The notes under the pieces were generated by a model that was not told the origin of the DNA, did not search any database, and saw only the letters and a program-made list of their open reading frames with translations. A program made the position numbers and the translations under genes. DNA of 64,000 bases from Anomaloglossus baeobatrachus (taxonomy: Eukaryota > Chordata > Amphibia > Anura > Aromobatidae): positions 556,025,142-556,089,141 of the forward strand of contig NC_134355.1 in the NCBI RefSeq assembly GCF_048569485.1, in the 5' to 3' direction. Shown here one piece after another: positions 41,879 through 53,096 of the stretch. Positions within the stretch are counted from its first letter, which is position 1, and each line of letters opens with the position of its first letter.

Positions 41879-42911
41879 AAGTAAAGAAAAATGAGTGGCC
41901 ATCATTACTTTAAGAAATGAAGGTCAGTCAGTCTGAAAAATTGGGAAAACTTTGAAAGTGTCCCCAAGTGCAGTGACAAAAACCATCAAATCCTACAAAG
42001 AACCTGGCTCACATGAGGACCGCCCCAGAAAAGGAAGTCCAAGAGTCACCTCTGCTGCTGAGGATAAGTTTATCCGAGTCATCAGCCTCAGAAATCGCAG
42101 GTTAACAGCAGCTCAGATTAGAGACCAGGTCAATGCCACACAGAGCTCTAGCAGCCAACACATCTCTAGAACAACTGTTAAGAGGAGACTTTGTGCAGCA
42201 GGCCTTCATGGTAAAATAGCTGCTAGGAAACCACTGCTAAGGACAGGCAACAAGCAGAAGAGACTTGTTTGGGCCAAAGAACACAAGGAATGGACATTAG
42301 ACCAGTGTAAATCTGTGCTTTGGTCTGATGAGTCCAAATTTGAGATCTTTGGATCCAACCACCGTGTCTTTGTGCGATGCAGAAAAGGTGAACGGATGGA
42401 CTCTACATGCCTGGTTCCCACCGTGAAGCATGGAGGAGGAGGTGTGATGGTGTGGGGGTGCTTTGCTGGTGACACTGTTTGGGATTTATTCAAAATTGAA
42501 GGCAAACTGAACAGGCATGGCTACCAGAGCATCTTGCAGCTGCATGCTATTCCATCCGGTTTGCATTTAGTTGCACCATCATTTATTTTTCAATAGGACA
42601 ATGACCCCAAACACACGTTCAGGTTGTGTAAGGGCTATTTGACTAAGAAGGAGAGTGATGGGATGCTACACCAGATGACCTGGCCTCCACAGTCACCAGA
42701 CCTGAATTCAATCGAGATGGTTTGGGGTGAGCTGGACCGCAGAGTGAAGGTAAAAGAGAAAACAAGTGCTAAGCATCTCTGGGATCTCCTTCAAGACTGT
42801 TGGAAGACCATTTCTGGTGACTACCTCTTGAAGCTCATCAAGAGAATGCCAAGAGTGTGCAAAGCAGTAATCAAAGCAAAAGGTGGCTACTTTGAAGAAC
42901 CTAGAATATAA
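41879..42911 (+). pseudogene. Tc1-like transposase, nearly full length
   Basis: The frame runs from the 'aagtaaagaaaaatgagtgg' segment to 42911. The DNA-binding region contains LKVSPSAVTKTIKSYKEPGS and RRLTAAQIRDQVNATQSSSS. The catalytic residues are Asp in SVLWSDESKFEIFG, Asp in QDNDPKHTF and Glu in SPDLNSIEMVWGELD. The C-terminus is RMPRVCKAVIKAKGGYFEEP. Damage: a TGA near the N-terminus, a TAG at 42594-42596 just before the second Asp, and loss of the start codon by inversion of 41847-41877 (the inverse strand there reads ATGGCAAGAAAAAAAGCAGC). Otherwise it reads in one frame with few changes, so it decayed recently. Confidence 0.9.
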
Positions 42912-43085
42912 GACATATTTTCAGTTGTTTCACACTTTAAGTATTTCATTCCACATGTTTTAATTCATAGTTTTGATGCCTTCAATGTGAATCTACAATT
43001 TTCAGCGTCTTGAAAATAAAGAAAACTCTTTGAATGAGAAGGTGTGTCCAAACTTTTGGTCTGCACTGTGTGTATATATATATAA

Positions 43086-44037
43086 AATATAATTCTGAGT
43101 CCCTCGCTACTGTCCATCATATGTCTTCACCCTATACCCACTATGAAAATAAAATTAACTAATATGATTATCACTTTATATTGTTCTACATTTAATAAAG
43201 TTTATTAGAATTTTTTACAATGGTTTTTCTCACTACTTTTTGGCAACCCCTCATTTTTGCAGTTATATTGTTATTTTGCACTGCTCAGTATAGGAATTAT
43301 GGTCCCATTTATTGTCCAATTTTCTGATTCTCTTTTCAAAATCACATTCATGTATCTGCTTTTTTCCTAATGGGAGCGCACCTGACCTCATCTTACCCTG
43401 CTCGGCAGTGACTAATAGCTGCTATATATCCGCATTCACATGCCAGTCACTGTCATTGCTACTAAAAGTCAGGAAGAGCGCTCATAAAATCAATTTGATC
43501 AAAAAATCAAAATACAGGCTTTTCATCACGAGTCTGTTTATTTTGCATCCATTGCTTCTATCCAAAATAGCACAATATTTTGGGTTAATGGTACTGTGGA
43601 TCCAGAGCCCTTTAGGATTTATTACCCACGGTCCAGGTTCAGTTTGCTGTCCTTACGCTAATTACCCTATAGCAAAGTGCCCTGTTGGTGCCCACCTAGA
43701 ATGTGGCACCTGAGGGAGTACGCCACCGAGTTCCGCACCTTTCGGTCCGCCCCACACTGTGCAACTCTTGAATAGATGATTCTGCTAAGGGTATTGTTAC
43801 TATCTTGTAAATGCAATTAAGAATATATAATTTGTTTCAAAAAAAGACGTAAAATACTGGGAGCCACAAATGTACTTGGTTGCCTGATATAACACGGATT
43901 GGTACGCTGCTTGTGATTCATAATGGTTCTGAGAGTTGTTCAGACTGACCTCTAGCGTATGTCATTTTGAATGAGTACAGGGAGCCCGCTTACTGATTGT
44001 CCATACTATGACACCCACCCATCTTGTGACATGTCAG
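43086..44037. other. No gene recognised
   Basis: AT-rich intron sequence in intron 2. Short open frames have no recognisable domain and no clear repeat ends. Confidence 0.4.
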
Positions 44038-44384
44038 CAGGGTCGAACTGGGGTGTCTGGGGCCTACAGGGGGAATTGGCTCTAGGGGCCCACCCTACAA
44101 CTATAAGCAAATACCTATTAGCCGCTATCCCTGTTATAGTGGAGCATCGACTGTTTAATATAGGAGACTCCTGCAAATCTCCTGTGCTCACCATAACTGT
44201 GATATACAATTACAGTAGTTCGCAGTAAAGGGATTCTTTGGTGAAAACAAGTTATCACCAATCCACAGGTTAGGTAGGTGATAACTTATTGATTGGTGGT
44301 ACCAGACCAGTGGAAACCGATCAGAAGAATGTGGAACTTTTATTCCTGACAGGGCACTTTTATTACCATAATAAAATGCAGCGG

Positions 44385-44540
44385 GATGTGTGGCCGCAGC
44401 TCCATTCATCCTCTGTGGGGTGGGATGTGTGGCCGCAGCTCCATTCATCCTCTGTGGGGTGGGATGTGTGGCCGCAGCTCCATTCATCCTCTGTGGGGTG
44501 GGATGTGTGGCCGCAGCTCCATTCATCCTCTGTGGAGCAG
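44385..44540. repeat. 39-bp tandem repeat, four copies
   Basis: Near-identical units starting at 44385, 44424, 44463 and 44502 (gatgtgtggccgcagctcca and so on). The unit is a multiple of three, which keeps frames open on both strands; these frames are not genes. Confidence 0.95.
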
Positions 44541-44706
44541 TCAGATATAAACAAGTGCAGCGCTCGCAGCCACTGAGGGAATGAATGGATCAGGGGTCAA
44601 GACGGGCATGAGCTCCAGTGTAATGAAGATAAAAGTTGCACATTTTGCCGATCAGTGCAGGTCCCAGCAATCGGACCCCCACTGATCAATATGTTATCAC
44701 TTATCC

Positions 44707-44905
44707 TTAGGCCACGTTCACACTTTCAGCATTTGGTTAGTATATTACCTCAGTATTTGTAGCAAAACCAGGAGTAGGTGAGAAATACAGAAGTGGTGCC
44801 CATGTTTCTATTATACTTTTCCTCTGATTGTTCCACTCCTGGTTTTAGCTACAAATACTGATGTAAAATACTGACCAAATACTGAACGTGTGCACAGGGT
44901 CTTAG
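44707..44905. mobile_element. 200-bp foldback MITE
   Basis: Ends TTAGGCCACGTTCACACTTT and the inverse of CTAAGACCCTGTGCACACGT. The arms continue with 'cagtatttgtagcaaaacca' and 'tggttttagctacaaatact', giving an almost complete hairpin. Confidence 0.8.
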
Positions 44906-45089
44906 AAAAGATGATTACTTGTTTTCACTGTAAAACCTCTGTAAGTGCATATTTCCTACAGTGTAATAATCCCAGGACAGGGAGGGGTTAAACATTTAAG
45001 TTTTTAATCTCTATTGGAAATAATCTTCCCGTTTATAGATAGAGAGAAAAAATGTGATCTCCATACAGAACACAATCCACTATACCAAG

Positions 45090-45345
45090 ACCAATAATAC
45101 CACATGCAGGGAGAAATATCGCCACACCATGATGAGACAACCGATTACTACCTCACAGTGAATAAATACAGCCACATAGAAGAGAGTAATACCGCCACTC
45201 CATGACAAGACTACATAGTGACTGAATACAACCACATACAAAGGAGAAATACCGCGACACTATGACCAGACCACATAATGTCCAAATAATACCACATACC
45301 AGAGAGAAATACCACCACACCATGACCAGACCACATAATACTACC
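45090..45345. repeat. Degenerate ~60-bp minisatellite
   Basis: About four units containing 'ccacataatg', 'ataccacata' and 'gagaaataccgccacaccatgac' type blocks, decayed. The intervals 44906-45089 and 45346-45870 show nothing else. Confidence 0.6.
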
Positions 45346-45869
45346 ACACAGTGACATGTAATACTACAATAATGATCATGAATAAAAACCACAATACTAG
45401 TAACACTAATATTATCATCAGTGCCATTATACACAGGAGCTCTGTATATAATGTATAAGATATAGGAATACAGTGATCACCAGTGACATTATATACAGGA
45501 GTTCTGTATGTAGAGTATACTGTGTGTGCACATGTAATACACTGACTTACCAGTGTCATTTCTAGCTGAAGTTATTCATCTTCATATTCTTCTTCATCCA
45601 GCACTGACCACCATCACTTCTTCCTGCCATGACTCAACTCTACAGAAAATAACACAGACACTTATAGCTGATCTCTTCCAGAGCACATTCCACACTTTTT
45701 CCCCAATATCTATACTACATCAGAGTTTTTTTTGTTCCCCCATGGAAGATAGTATCCTCAAAATTAAATTACATTTAATCAGTAATAATGTTTCCTAATT
45801 TCCCCTACAGTAATTATGCTCTACTTGCCACCATAAACTAATAATATATGTCCCTCATTCTGGCCCAAA

Positions 45870-46846
45870 TATAGTAATTATGTCACTCATCCTGGCCCGT
45901 TTTATTTAATAAGGTCTCCCATCCTAGCCCCCTTTATTTAAAAATGTTTCTAATCCTGCCCCCCTTTATTTCATAATATCTCCCATCCTGCCTCCTTTAT
46001 TTAAAAATGTCTGGGGGAACAAGTGGAATCAGAAGGGGTTGTTAATTACTTCCTGCACAAAATATCCCCCCTTACATTGCTCCTCTCCAAAATAACCCCA
46101 CAAAGTGAACCTTTCCATAATGTCCCCCCCAAAACTTGCTCTTTCTATAACATCTCCCCCATACTATATCTCTGCATAAAGTTCCCCGATCCTCATTATA
46201 CTATGCCGCCTCACATCCCCTTCCTAATTGCCCCATAATGTCCCCCATTGCCCCATAATGTCCCAATTTACTTCATAATTTTCTCCATTGCCCCATAATG
46301 TCCCCCATTGCCCAATAATGTCCCAATTTACTTCATAATTTCCTCCATTGCCCCATAATGTCCCAATTAATTTGCTCCATAATGTTCTCATTGCCCCAAA
46401 ATGTCACTCATTGACCCATAATGTCCCAATTTGTCTCCCTAATGTCCCCATTGCCCCATAATGTCTCTCATTGCCCAACAATGTCCCAGTTTACTCTATA
46501 ATGTCCCCCACTGCCCCATAATGTCCCAATTTGCTCCATAATGTCACAATTTGCTTCATAATGTCCCCCATTTCGCTATAATGTCCCAATTAATTCCATA
46601 ATGTCCCTCATTGCCCCACAATGTCCCAATTTACTTTATAATGTCCCCCACTGCCCCATAATGTCCAAATCTGCTTTATAATGTCCCGTTTCCCCATAAT
46701 GTCCCAAATTGCCTCACAATGTTTCAATTTACTGTATAATGTCTGCCCTGCCCCATAATGTCCTAATTTGCTTCATAATGTCCCCCATGTCCCCATAATG
46801 CCCCAATACTTTTCATAATGTCTCTCATTGCCCCATAGTGTCCCAA
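45870..46846. repeat. Degenerate satellite 'cccataatgtcccaatttg'
   Basis: Roughly 18-20-bp units alternating 'ccccataatgtcccccattg' and 'tttgcttcataatgtcccaa'. The array continues after the Helitron at 49442-49585 with the same unit, so the Helitron is inserted in it. Confidence 0.85.
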
Positions 46847-47631
46847 TCTATATATATAATTGCCTTATTCTGTCTGTCTGTCTGTCTGTCTTGCTCCAAA
46901 ATTGTGTCCTTACGGTGACACAAAGCTGATTGGCCGCTGGGCTCGCCATGGCCCCGCCCCCCCGCACGGATTGGCCGCTCGCCCAGGCTGCGCCCCCACA
47001 CGGATTGGCCGGCCGCTCGCCCAGGCTCGGCCCCCCCCCCCACAGATTGGCCTCTCGCCCCAGCACCCTGCAGGCATTGGCAACTCGGCCACGCCCCGCC
47101 CCCTTCACGCAATGCACGCTAGCTCTGGCCCCACCCCCCCACGCATTCCCCGAACCGACACAGTCACGGAGCCACGACTCCCAGGTGAGTACTGTACCCC
47201 TGGGAGCCCACATCAGCATACGCCGCCAACCCAGCCGACACATACCCTCGCATTGCTGGGGCTGGCCGGCGTATGCTGGTGTGGGCTCCCGTGCGAGCGG
47301 GGGACGAGATACGCTAGTAACCATGGTAGCATAGTTACCAGCGCATCAAGGTCCTGCAGCGGCGGAACATACACACACGCACACACATAACAGCACACAC
47401 ACACACACATACACACACACACATCAGATCACACTCACTCTCACACACACCTCACACACACATCACATCGCATCCACACACTCACAACATCCTGGGATAT
47501 CGCTTGCTTCTCGGCGGCGATACTGTGCTGTGAGCTTCCAGGACCTGCCGGAGGATCACATGGCCAGAAGCATGTGGTATCTCCGGATGTGAGTATGAGC
47601 GCGTATGTGCAATATCGTCAATGTGTGTGTG

Positions 47632-47790
47632 TGTGAGTGTATGCGATCGGGTGTGTGTGAGTGTATGCGATCGGGTGTGTGTGAGTGTATGCGATCGGGT
47701 GTGTGTGAGTGTATGCGATCGGGTGTGTGTGAGTGTATGCGATCGGGTGTGTGTGGGTGTGTGTGAGTGTATGCGATCGGATCTGTGAGT
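47632..47790. repeat. 24-bp minisatellite in the Helitron
   Basis: Six copies of a unit ending 'gtgtatgcgatcgg', spaced 24 bp except the last, which follows a longer gap. Confidence 0.95.
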
Positions 47791-47814
47791 GTCGACAGAG
47801 GAGCACGGCGTGCT

Positions 47815-48537
47815 GGAGGAGGCTGGGAGGAGAGAGGCTGATCCTGGGGAAGGCTGGGATGGGGAGGCTGAGAGAAGAGAGGCTGATGCTGGGGGAGGCT
47901 GAGGCTGGGGTAGGCTGGGAGGAGAGAGGCTGATGCTGGGGACCGAAAAGGCTGATGCTGGGAGGAGAGAGGCTGATGCTGGGGGAGGCTGAGGCTGGGG
48001 TAGGCTGGGAGGAGAGAGGCTGATGCTGGGAAGAGAGAGGCTGATGCTGGGAGGAGAGAGGCTGATGCTGGGGGAGGCTGATGCTGGGGGAGGCTGAGGC
48101 TGGGGTAGGCTGGGAGGAGAGAGGCTGATGCTGGGGACAGAAAAGGCTGATGCTGGGAGGAGAGAGGCTGATGCTGGGGACAGAAAAGGCTGATGCTGGG
48201 AGGAGAGAGGCTGATGCTGGGAGGAGAGAGGCTGATGCTGGGAGGAGAGAGGCTGATGCTAGGGACAGAAAAGGCTGTTGCTGGGAGGAGAGAGGCTGAT
48301 GCTGGGGACAGAAAAGGCTGATGCTGGGAGGAGAGAGGCTGATGCTGGGATGAGAGAGGCTGATGCTGGGGACAGAGAGGCTGATGCTGGGGACAGAGAG
48401 GCTGATGCTGGGGACAGAGAGGCTGATGCTGGGGACAGAGAGGCTGATGCTGCGGGTAGAGAGGCTGATGCTGGGAGGAGAGAGGCTGATGCTGCGGGCA
48501 GAGAGGCTGATGCTGCGGGTAGAGAGGCTGATGCTGG
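47815..48537. repeat. 21-bp minisatellite in the Helitron
   Basis: Over 30 variants of 'gaggctgatgctgggaggag' and 'gaggctgatgctggggacag', mostly 21 bp, with shorter and longer variants toward the left. Variant order is mosaic (for example gggaggag, ggggacag, gcgggtag), so copies have been shuffled. Confidence 0.95.
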
Positions 48538-48930
48538 TGCAGCATGGGGGATGGAGCACGATGGGGGGTGCGCAGCATGGGGGATGGAGCACGTTTGGGA
48601 GTGCGCAGCATGGCGGATGGAGCACGTTTGGGAGTGCGCAGCATGGCGGATGGAGCACGTTTGGGAGTGCGGAGTATGGCGGATGGAGCACGTTTGGGAG
48701 TGCGCAGCATGGCGGATGGAGCACGTTTGGGAGTGCGCAGCATGGTGGATGGAGCACGTTTGGGAGTGCGCAGCATGGCAGATGGAGCACGTTTGGGAGT
48801 GCACAGCATGGGAGATGGAGCACGATGGGGGGTGCGCAGCATAGGGGATGGAGCACGATGGGGAGTGCGCTGCATGGGGGATGGAGCACGATGGGGAGTG
48901 CGCTGCATGGGGGATGGAGCACAATGGGAA
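48538..48930. repeat. 33-bp minisatellite in the Helitron
   Basis: About twelve units of 'agcatggcggatggagcacg' plus 'tttgggagtgcgc'. Two variant classes occur: 'cgtttggg' in the centre and 'cgatgggg' at both edges. Confidence 0.95.
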
Positions 48931-48939
48931 GTGCACACC

Positions 48940-49335
48940 TCCCCCCAACACACACACACACGCGCGCGCGCACTGCACAACACACCACACACACACACTG
49001 GGAACCACAAACAACTGCCCTACACAGACACCCACACACACAGACAACGCTGCACACACACAACACCCAACACACAAACACCGCGGCACACACAAATATA
49101 CGCACATACCGCACAACACACACATTGCACAAAACATACCTCCCCCCAAAACACACCACACACACACAAACCGCGCAACACACACACACACAACGCTACA
49201 GACACACAGCGCTCCACAAACAACGCAACACACGCAACACACATACAACACCGCTCTCACCCCCCGCCACACCCAGACAACACCCAGAACATGTACAGCC
49301 CCTACACAAACACTTGGTAACTACACACAACAACA

Positions 49336-49368
<33 letters not shown>

Positions 49369-49370
49369 CA
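48940..49370. repeat. CA-rich block and (TA)n run in the Helitron
   Basis: Long 'cacacaca'-rich sequence ending in about 15 TA units at 49337-49366, just before the Helitron 3' hairpin. Confidence 0.85.
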
Positions 49371-49441
49371 AAAATCATACATGAACTACACAATACGTAA
49401 ATTCTAGAATACCCGATGCGTAGAATCGGGCCACCTTCTAG

Positions 49442-49585
49442 TTTGTTTTATAATGTCCTAATTTGCTTCATAATGTCCCCCACTGCCCCATTAAGTCCCC
49501 TACTGCGCTATAATGTCCCTATTTGTTCCATAATGTGCTCCATTGCCCATAAAGTCCCCCACTGTCCCATAATGTCCCTTGTAAA
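49442..49585. repeat. Continuation of the satellite split by the Helitron
   Basis: Same 'cataatgtccc' units as 45870-46846. From 49586 to 50179 the sequence is unique-looking with no gene. Confidence 0.85.
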
Positions 49586-50391
49586 GTAATACCTCTCCTC
49601 CCCCACTACAGCCCCCTCATGTAAAATTATTGTATATGTCCTCTTTGGCTCCTGCTGGATTGATTACCAAAGCCTGCGCATCGTCCTCTTCTCTGCCGCT
49701 GCGGCCCCGGTGATGACGGTATGTCTGTGAGGGACTGAGCAGCGCTCCTTTCCCTCAGTCCTGTCGCCTCACTGTTCATAGGTATGCACGTAACATACAT
49801 TTAAATAGAGGGGCGGTCTCTAGGTCCTGCGCACCTCATATGTGCAGGCCAGGGGACTCCCGCAGTGCAGCGTTAGGACCTTTGATGAGTCACATGAGTG
49901 TGATGTCACCAAAAGCCATTCTGCAACTGCAGAAACTTCAGTGATCGTACAGAACTTGTACTCTCACTGAAGTTTATCAATGAAAGGCTGGGGGCTTCTC
50001 AGAACAAGGGGACTCTGGATCAGCTGCCCAGTCTGCCCACCAATAAATGCCGGCTCGGAGAAACACATGGCCCTGCAGCCCTGTACAGCTGCCTCACACT
50101 AAATAAGACATGGGGGCCTACTGAGGGTCCGGGGCCCACCGGTGGATTCCCCGGTACCCGGTGGGCCAGTCCAACCCTGCATGAGGGTCTAAGGCTTGTT
50201 ATAAGGGAAAAGAGTGCAGCGAGTGCATTGGTCCAGCTCCTCTCAACCATATCTGGGTAGAGAAGTCTGGCTTTGATTTAACATTGTCATTGACAAAGGG
50301 AGATTGCTCTAACCTGTGCTAGAAACCCCATAGATGGGGTCTATGATTCTTACACTCCTCTTGCATTGATCAGCCCAGATTTAAAGATATA

Positions 50392-51134
50392 CGAGGGGTG
50401 TTCATTAAAGATTTCCCTGACCCACTTCTATTTATCGCAGGACATTGAAACTGCACAAGTGTAATGATATAAGCCTCTATAGGTTACGTGCCAAATTACA
50501 ACTCTGAATTGATAACGGCCTTTCTTTTCCAGGTGATGAAGTGGTGTGAGGTGTGATAATGGAACCAATGGAATACAGAGCACTCATCAAGTGGAAAGGT
50601 GTGAGCAGCTGGGGAACCCAGCAAGTGGACACCTTATGCATATGAAGATGGTCTTGCATGATTTTTTCCACGGACCCCACACTAATTTTGACATTTTGGG
50701 CTAGGTAGTGAATTGTTACTCTGCGATTTTCCAAATTGGCATCCTCCACTTGTTGGATGGTGTATTCATCGATAGCGGAATGGAGTTGCCCTGTAATTGG
50801 AGCCATTTCCTCTGAACTTCGACCGCATTTAAAATGGTTATGCCAGTTCTTGACTACATCATATGATGGGGAATCATCACCATAAACCTCTTTCATCTCA
50901 TCAAACGTTTCCCTTGGTGTGCGGACTGTGAAGAAAAGGAACTTGATGACGGCTCTGTATTCTACCAGCTCCATTATCACACCTCACACCACTTCAGCAC
51001 CTGTAAATGAAAGACCTTTATCAGTTCAGAGTTGCAAATTGGCACGTAAGATTTATATCATTACACATGTGGAACTACAGCATCTTGTGTTAAATAGAAG
51101 TTAGTCAGGGGAAATCTTTAATGAACACCCCTTG
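50392..51134 (-). mobile_element. Mariner-like element, short non-autonomous copy
   Basis: TA at 50390-50391 and 51135-51136. Ends CGAGGGGTGTTCATTAAAGA and the inverse TCTTTAATGAACACCCCTTG, with the inverse match extending roughly 150 bp inward on each side. 743 bp. It carries only the 5' half of a transposase gene. Confidence 0.88.
50570..50986 (-). pseudogene. Mariner transposase N-terminal fragment
   Basis: About 140 residues on the minus strand: LVEYRAVIKFLFF, then PRETFDEMKEVYGDDSPSYD and VVKNWHNHFKCGR (first helix-turn-helix), RRVTIHYLAQNVKISVGSVE (second helix-turn-helix), and HMHKVSTCWVPQLLTPF at the point where the mariner linker begins. The whole DD(D) catalytic domain is missing and the sequence runs into the inverted end. 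It could bind DNA if expressed, but nothing suggests a domesticated gene. Confidence 0.88.
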
Positions 51135-51179
51135 TACAATGCCTTGAAAAAGTATTCATAGAACATGCACATCTTGTCA

Positions 51180-52341
51180 TGTGATGCCCTGGCCTATCAG
51201 GTCATCACAAGGGTGCCATGCAATCTATCCTTCTGCATGGTACCCGCTCCTCCTTGGTTACGGGTCCTGTCACTTTGGTGTTGCTATCAACAGGTGTACA
51301 CAAATCCTGAGGAACACTCTGCACCACACCCACCGAACACCCATTGGGCAGCCTGAGAGGAATAGGGCCACCCAGATGGAGGGCTGGTAGAAGGAGGGCA
51401 GAAGTGTCAGTGCAGTCGAGTCTTTGAGTTGGAGGTTGAAGGAGCGACAGCTGTGACAGTCCAGGTCACGCTGTGGAGCTGGGCTCCTGTACCCGTCCCA
51501 GGTGCCAGACGTTGGCCTGGCCAGAAGGAGCTGGAACCCCTGTCACAGGGTGTAGTGGCAGGGAGCATGGTGCTGCTACAGAGAGCAGGCTGGCTGCCTT
51601 GTGCTACAACCGGACAGGGACCAGGGCACGACTGGGTACACGGACCCTAGGCTGGTAAGTAGCTTCACACAGCCCAGTAATTCACCCGTCGGGAACGGAA
51701 TCTTCAAGAACCGTTCCCCACCCGCTCCAGAATCGGGGTACTAGCATAACGAGGGGGATAGGACTTCCCACAACCGTCCAGAAAATCCCAAGCGTGAACC
51801 CTGAGAGCAAGCTCACCCTGCTAGCCACGCAGGTGAGCGGGACCCGAAACGCTTCAAGTGTGAGGGATTCACACGTAGGACACACAGTGCTAAGGGACAA
51901 GGCTTCAGGTCAACAGGCAACACCAAGAGGACACGGACCCAGTGTGCCCATCCAAGGAAAACAGGGTGCTCAAGAGTTTGGTTTAACTGGTGTCAGCGTC
52001 TGTGACTTTGGACTGTGTGAGTACATGTTACCCCCCTTGCACCCGACGGGTTTCCCACGCCATTCATCACTGGCCCCCGGGACACCACTCCCCTGCCCTC
52101 GGAGGGGTTAACAACTTAAGCTGCCACACACCAGCGTCCACGGGCTCCCCCATACCGGCAGTGGTGGTCCTCCATGTTACCACACACCGTGGGTGGTGTC
52201 ACGAACATTATCCCAAAACCACCAACAAATCCCCCTTTTATTTCCGAGGGTGCCGCGCGACGCCGCCTGGGATCCGGAGACCCCTCGAGCAACTGCGGAT
52301 CCGGGTCCGAGCAGCCCGTCGGCTGTCGCGGGGGCGGCACA
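51180..52341 (+). mobile_element. Solo LTR of the Gypsy family, target duplication GTCA
   Basis: TGTGATGCCCTGGCC...GGGGGCGGCACA, about 1.16 kb, plus strand, with GTCA at 51176-51179 and 52342-52345. It shares the late 'ccgtgggtggtgtcacgaac' block with 3867-5120. It is inserted in the left end of the Tc1-like element. Confidence 0.93.
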
Positions 52342-53096
52342 GTCATGTTACACCCACTAATCTAAATAGATTTTATTGGAATTTTATGTGATATACGATT
52401 ACTAAGTAGCAAGTATTTGTCAAGTTTAAAGGAAATGATACAAGTTTTTCTATATATTTTAAAAATATAAATCTGGTGAATTGTGGAGCACATTTATATT
52501 CAGCCGCCTGTAATCTCATAGCCCTCAATCCTGAGTCACCAATTGCCTCCAAAAGCCACCTAATTAGTAAATTGAGTCCATCTGTGTATAATTTATACTC
52601 AGTGTAACTACAGCTGTTCTGTGAAGGCCTCAGAGATTTGATTGAGAACATTACTGATCAAGCAGAATCGTGAAAACCAAGAAAGACTCCAGACAGGTCA
52701 AGGGGTAGTGTTGTGGAGAAGAGTACAACAGGGATAAGTTATAAAAAAATAAAAAAAAAGACATGGCCGTCCACCTAAACTGACATCCCAAGAAAGGAGA
52801 CTACTAATTAGAGAAACAACCAAGAGACCCATGGACACTGAAGGCGCTACAGATATCCCAGTGTTCTCAGGTGGGAGAATCTATCCACAGGACAACTATT
52901 AGTTGTATACCCCACAAATCTGGCCTTTATGGAAGAGGGGCAAGAAGAAAGTCATTTTTGCAAGCAAGCCATGTTTTCCTGTTTGCATTTTGCAAAAAGG
53001 CATGTAGGGGACACAGCTAGCATGTGGAAAAAGATGCTCTGGCCAGATGAGACCAAAATAGAACTTTTTGGGCTAAATACAAATTGAATGACCCTA

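Larger units (their letters stand above)
40696..43068 (+). mobile_element. Tc1-like element with a nested MITE
   Basis: Ends CAGTACAGACCAAACGTTTG and the inverse CAAACTTTTGGTCTGCACTG, followed inside by 'ccttctcattcaaagagtt' and its inverse. Without the nested MITE (41094-41844) it is about 1.6 kb, the family size. The left part before the MITE is the usual noncoding leader; the transposase follows on the plus strand. Confidence 0.92.
46847..49441 (+). mobile_element. Non-autonomous Helitron, 2.6 kb
   Basis: 5' end TCTATATATATAATTGCC, 3' end CCACCTTCTAG preceded by a CCCGAT...ATCGGG hairpin (49412-49430). It sits between A and T with no target duplication, and removing it restores the satellite unit 'gtcccaatttgttttataat'. 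These are the defining marks of Helitrons. There is no Rep/helicase gene; instead the interior holds (TCTG)n, three minisatellite arrays, a CA-rich block and a (TA)n run. Confidence 0.92.
44038..50179. mobile_element. Apparent hAT-ended element filled with tandem repeats and a Helitron
   Basis: The left end CAGGGTCGAACTGG and right end CCAGTCCAACCCTG are inverses, and CAGGG is a common hAT start. The flanks CATGTCAG and CATGAGGG agree at five of eight positions, a worn 8-bp duplication. 'ggggcccacc' lies just inside both ends. The interior has no transposase but holds several minisatellites, a MITE and the Helitron at 46847-49441. The pairing of the two ends over 6 kb is an inference. Confidence 0.5.

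Noticed and set aside
41952-42911. Host gene for a helix-turn-helix protein
   Set aside because: It is a Tc1 transposase between matching inverted ends, with stop codons.
44385-44540. CRISPR-like array
   Set aside because: The repeats are directly adjacent with no unique spacers, and the setting is a vertebrate intron.
47556-49400. Open frames of 337 to 523 residues on both strands, rich in Ser/Pro/His or Gly/Ala/Glu
   Set aside because: They are translations of 21-, 24- and 33-bp tandem arrays inside a Helitron. The same region is open in several frames on both strands and no domain is present.
50477-50980. Domesticated mariner DNA-binding gene (SETMAR-like)
   Set aside because: The fragment lies within its own inverted ends and TA duplication, has no fused host exon and no splice signals.
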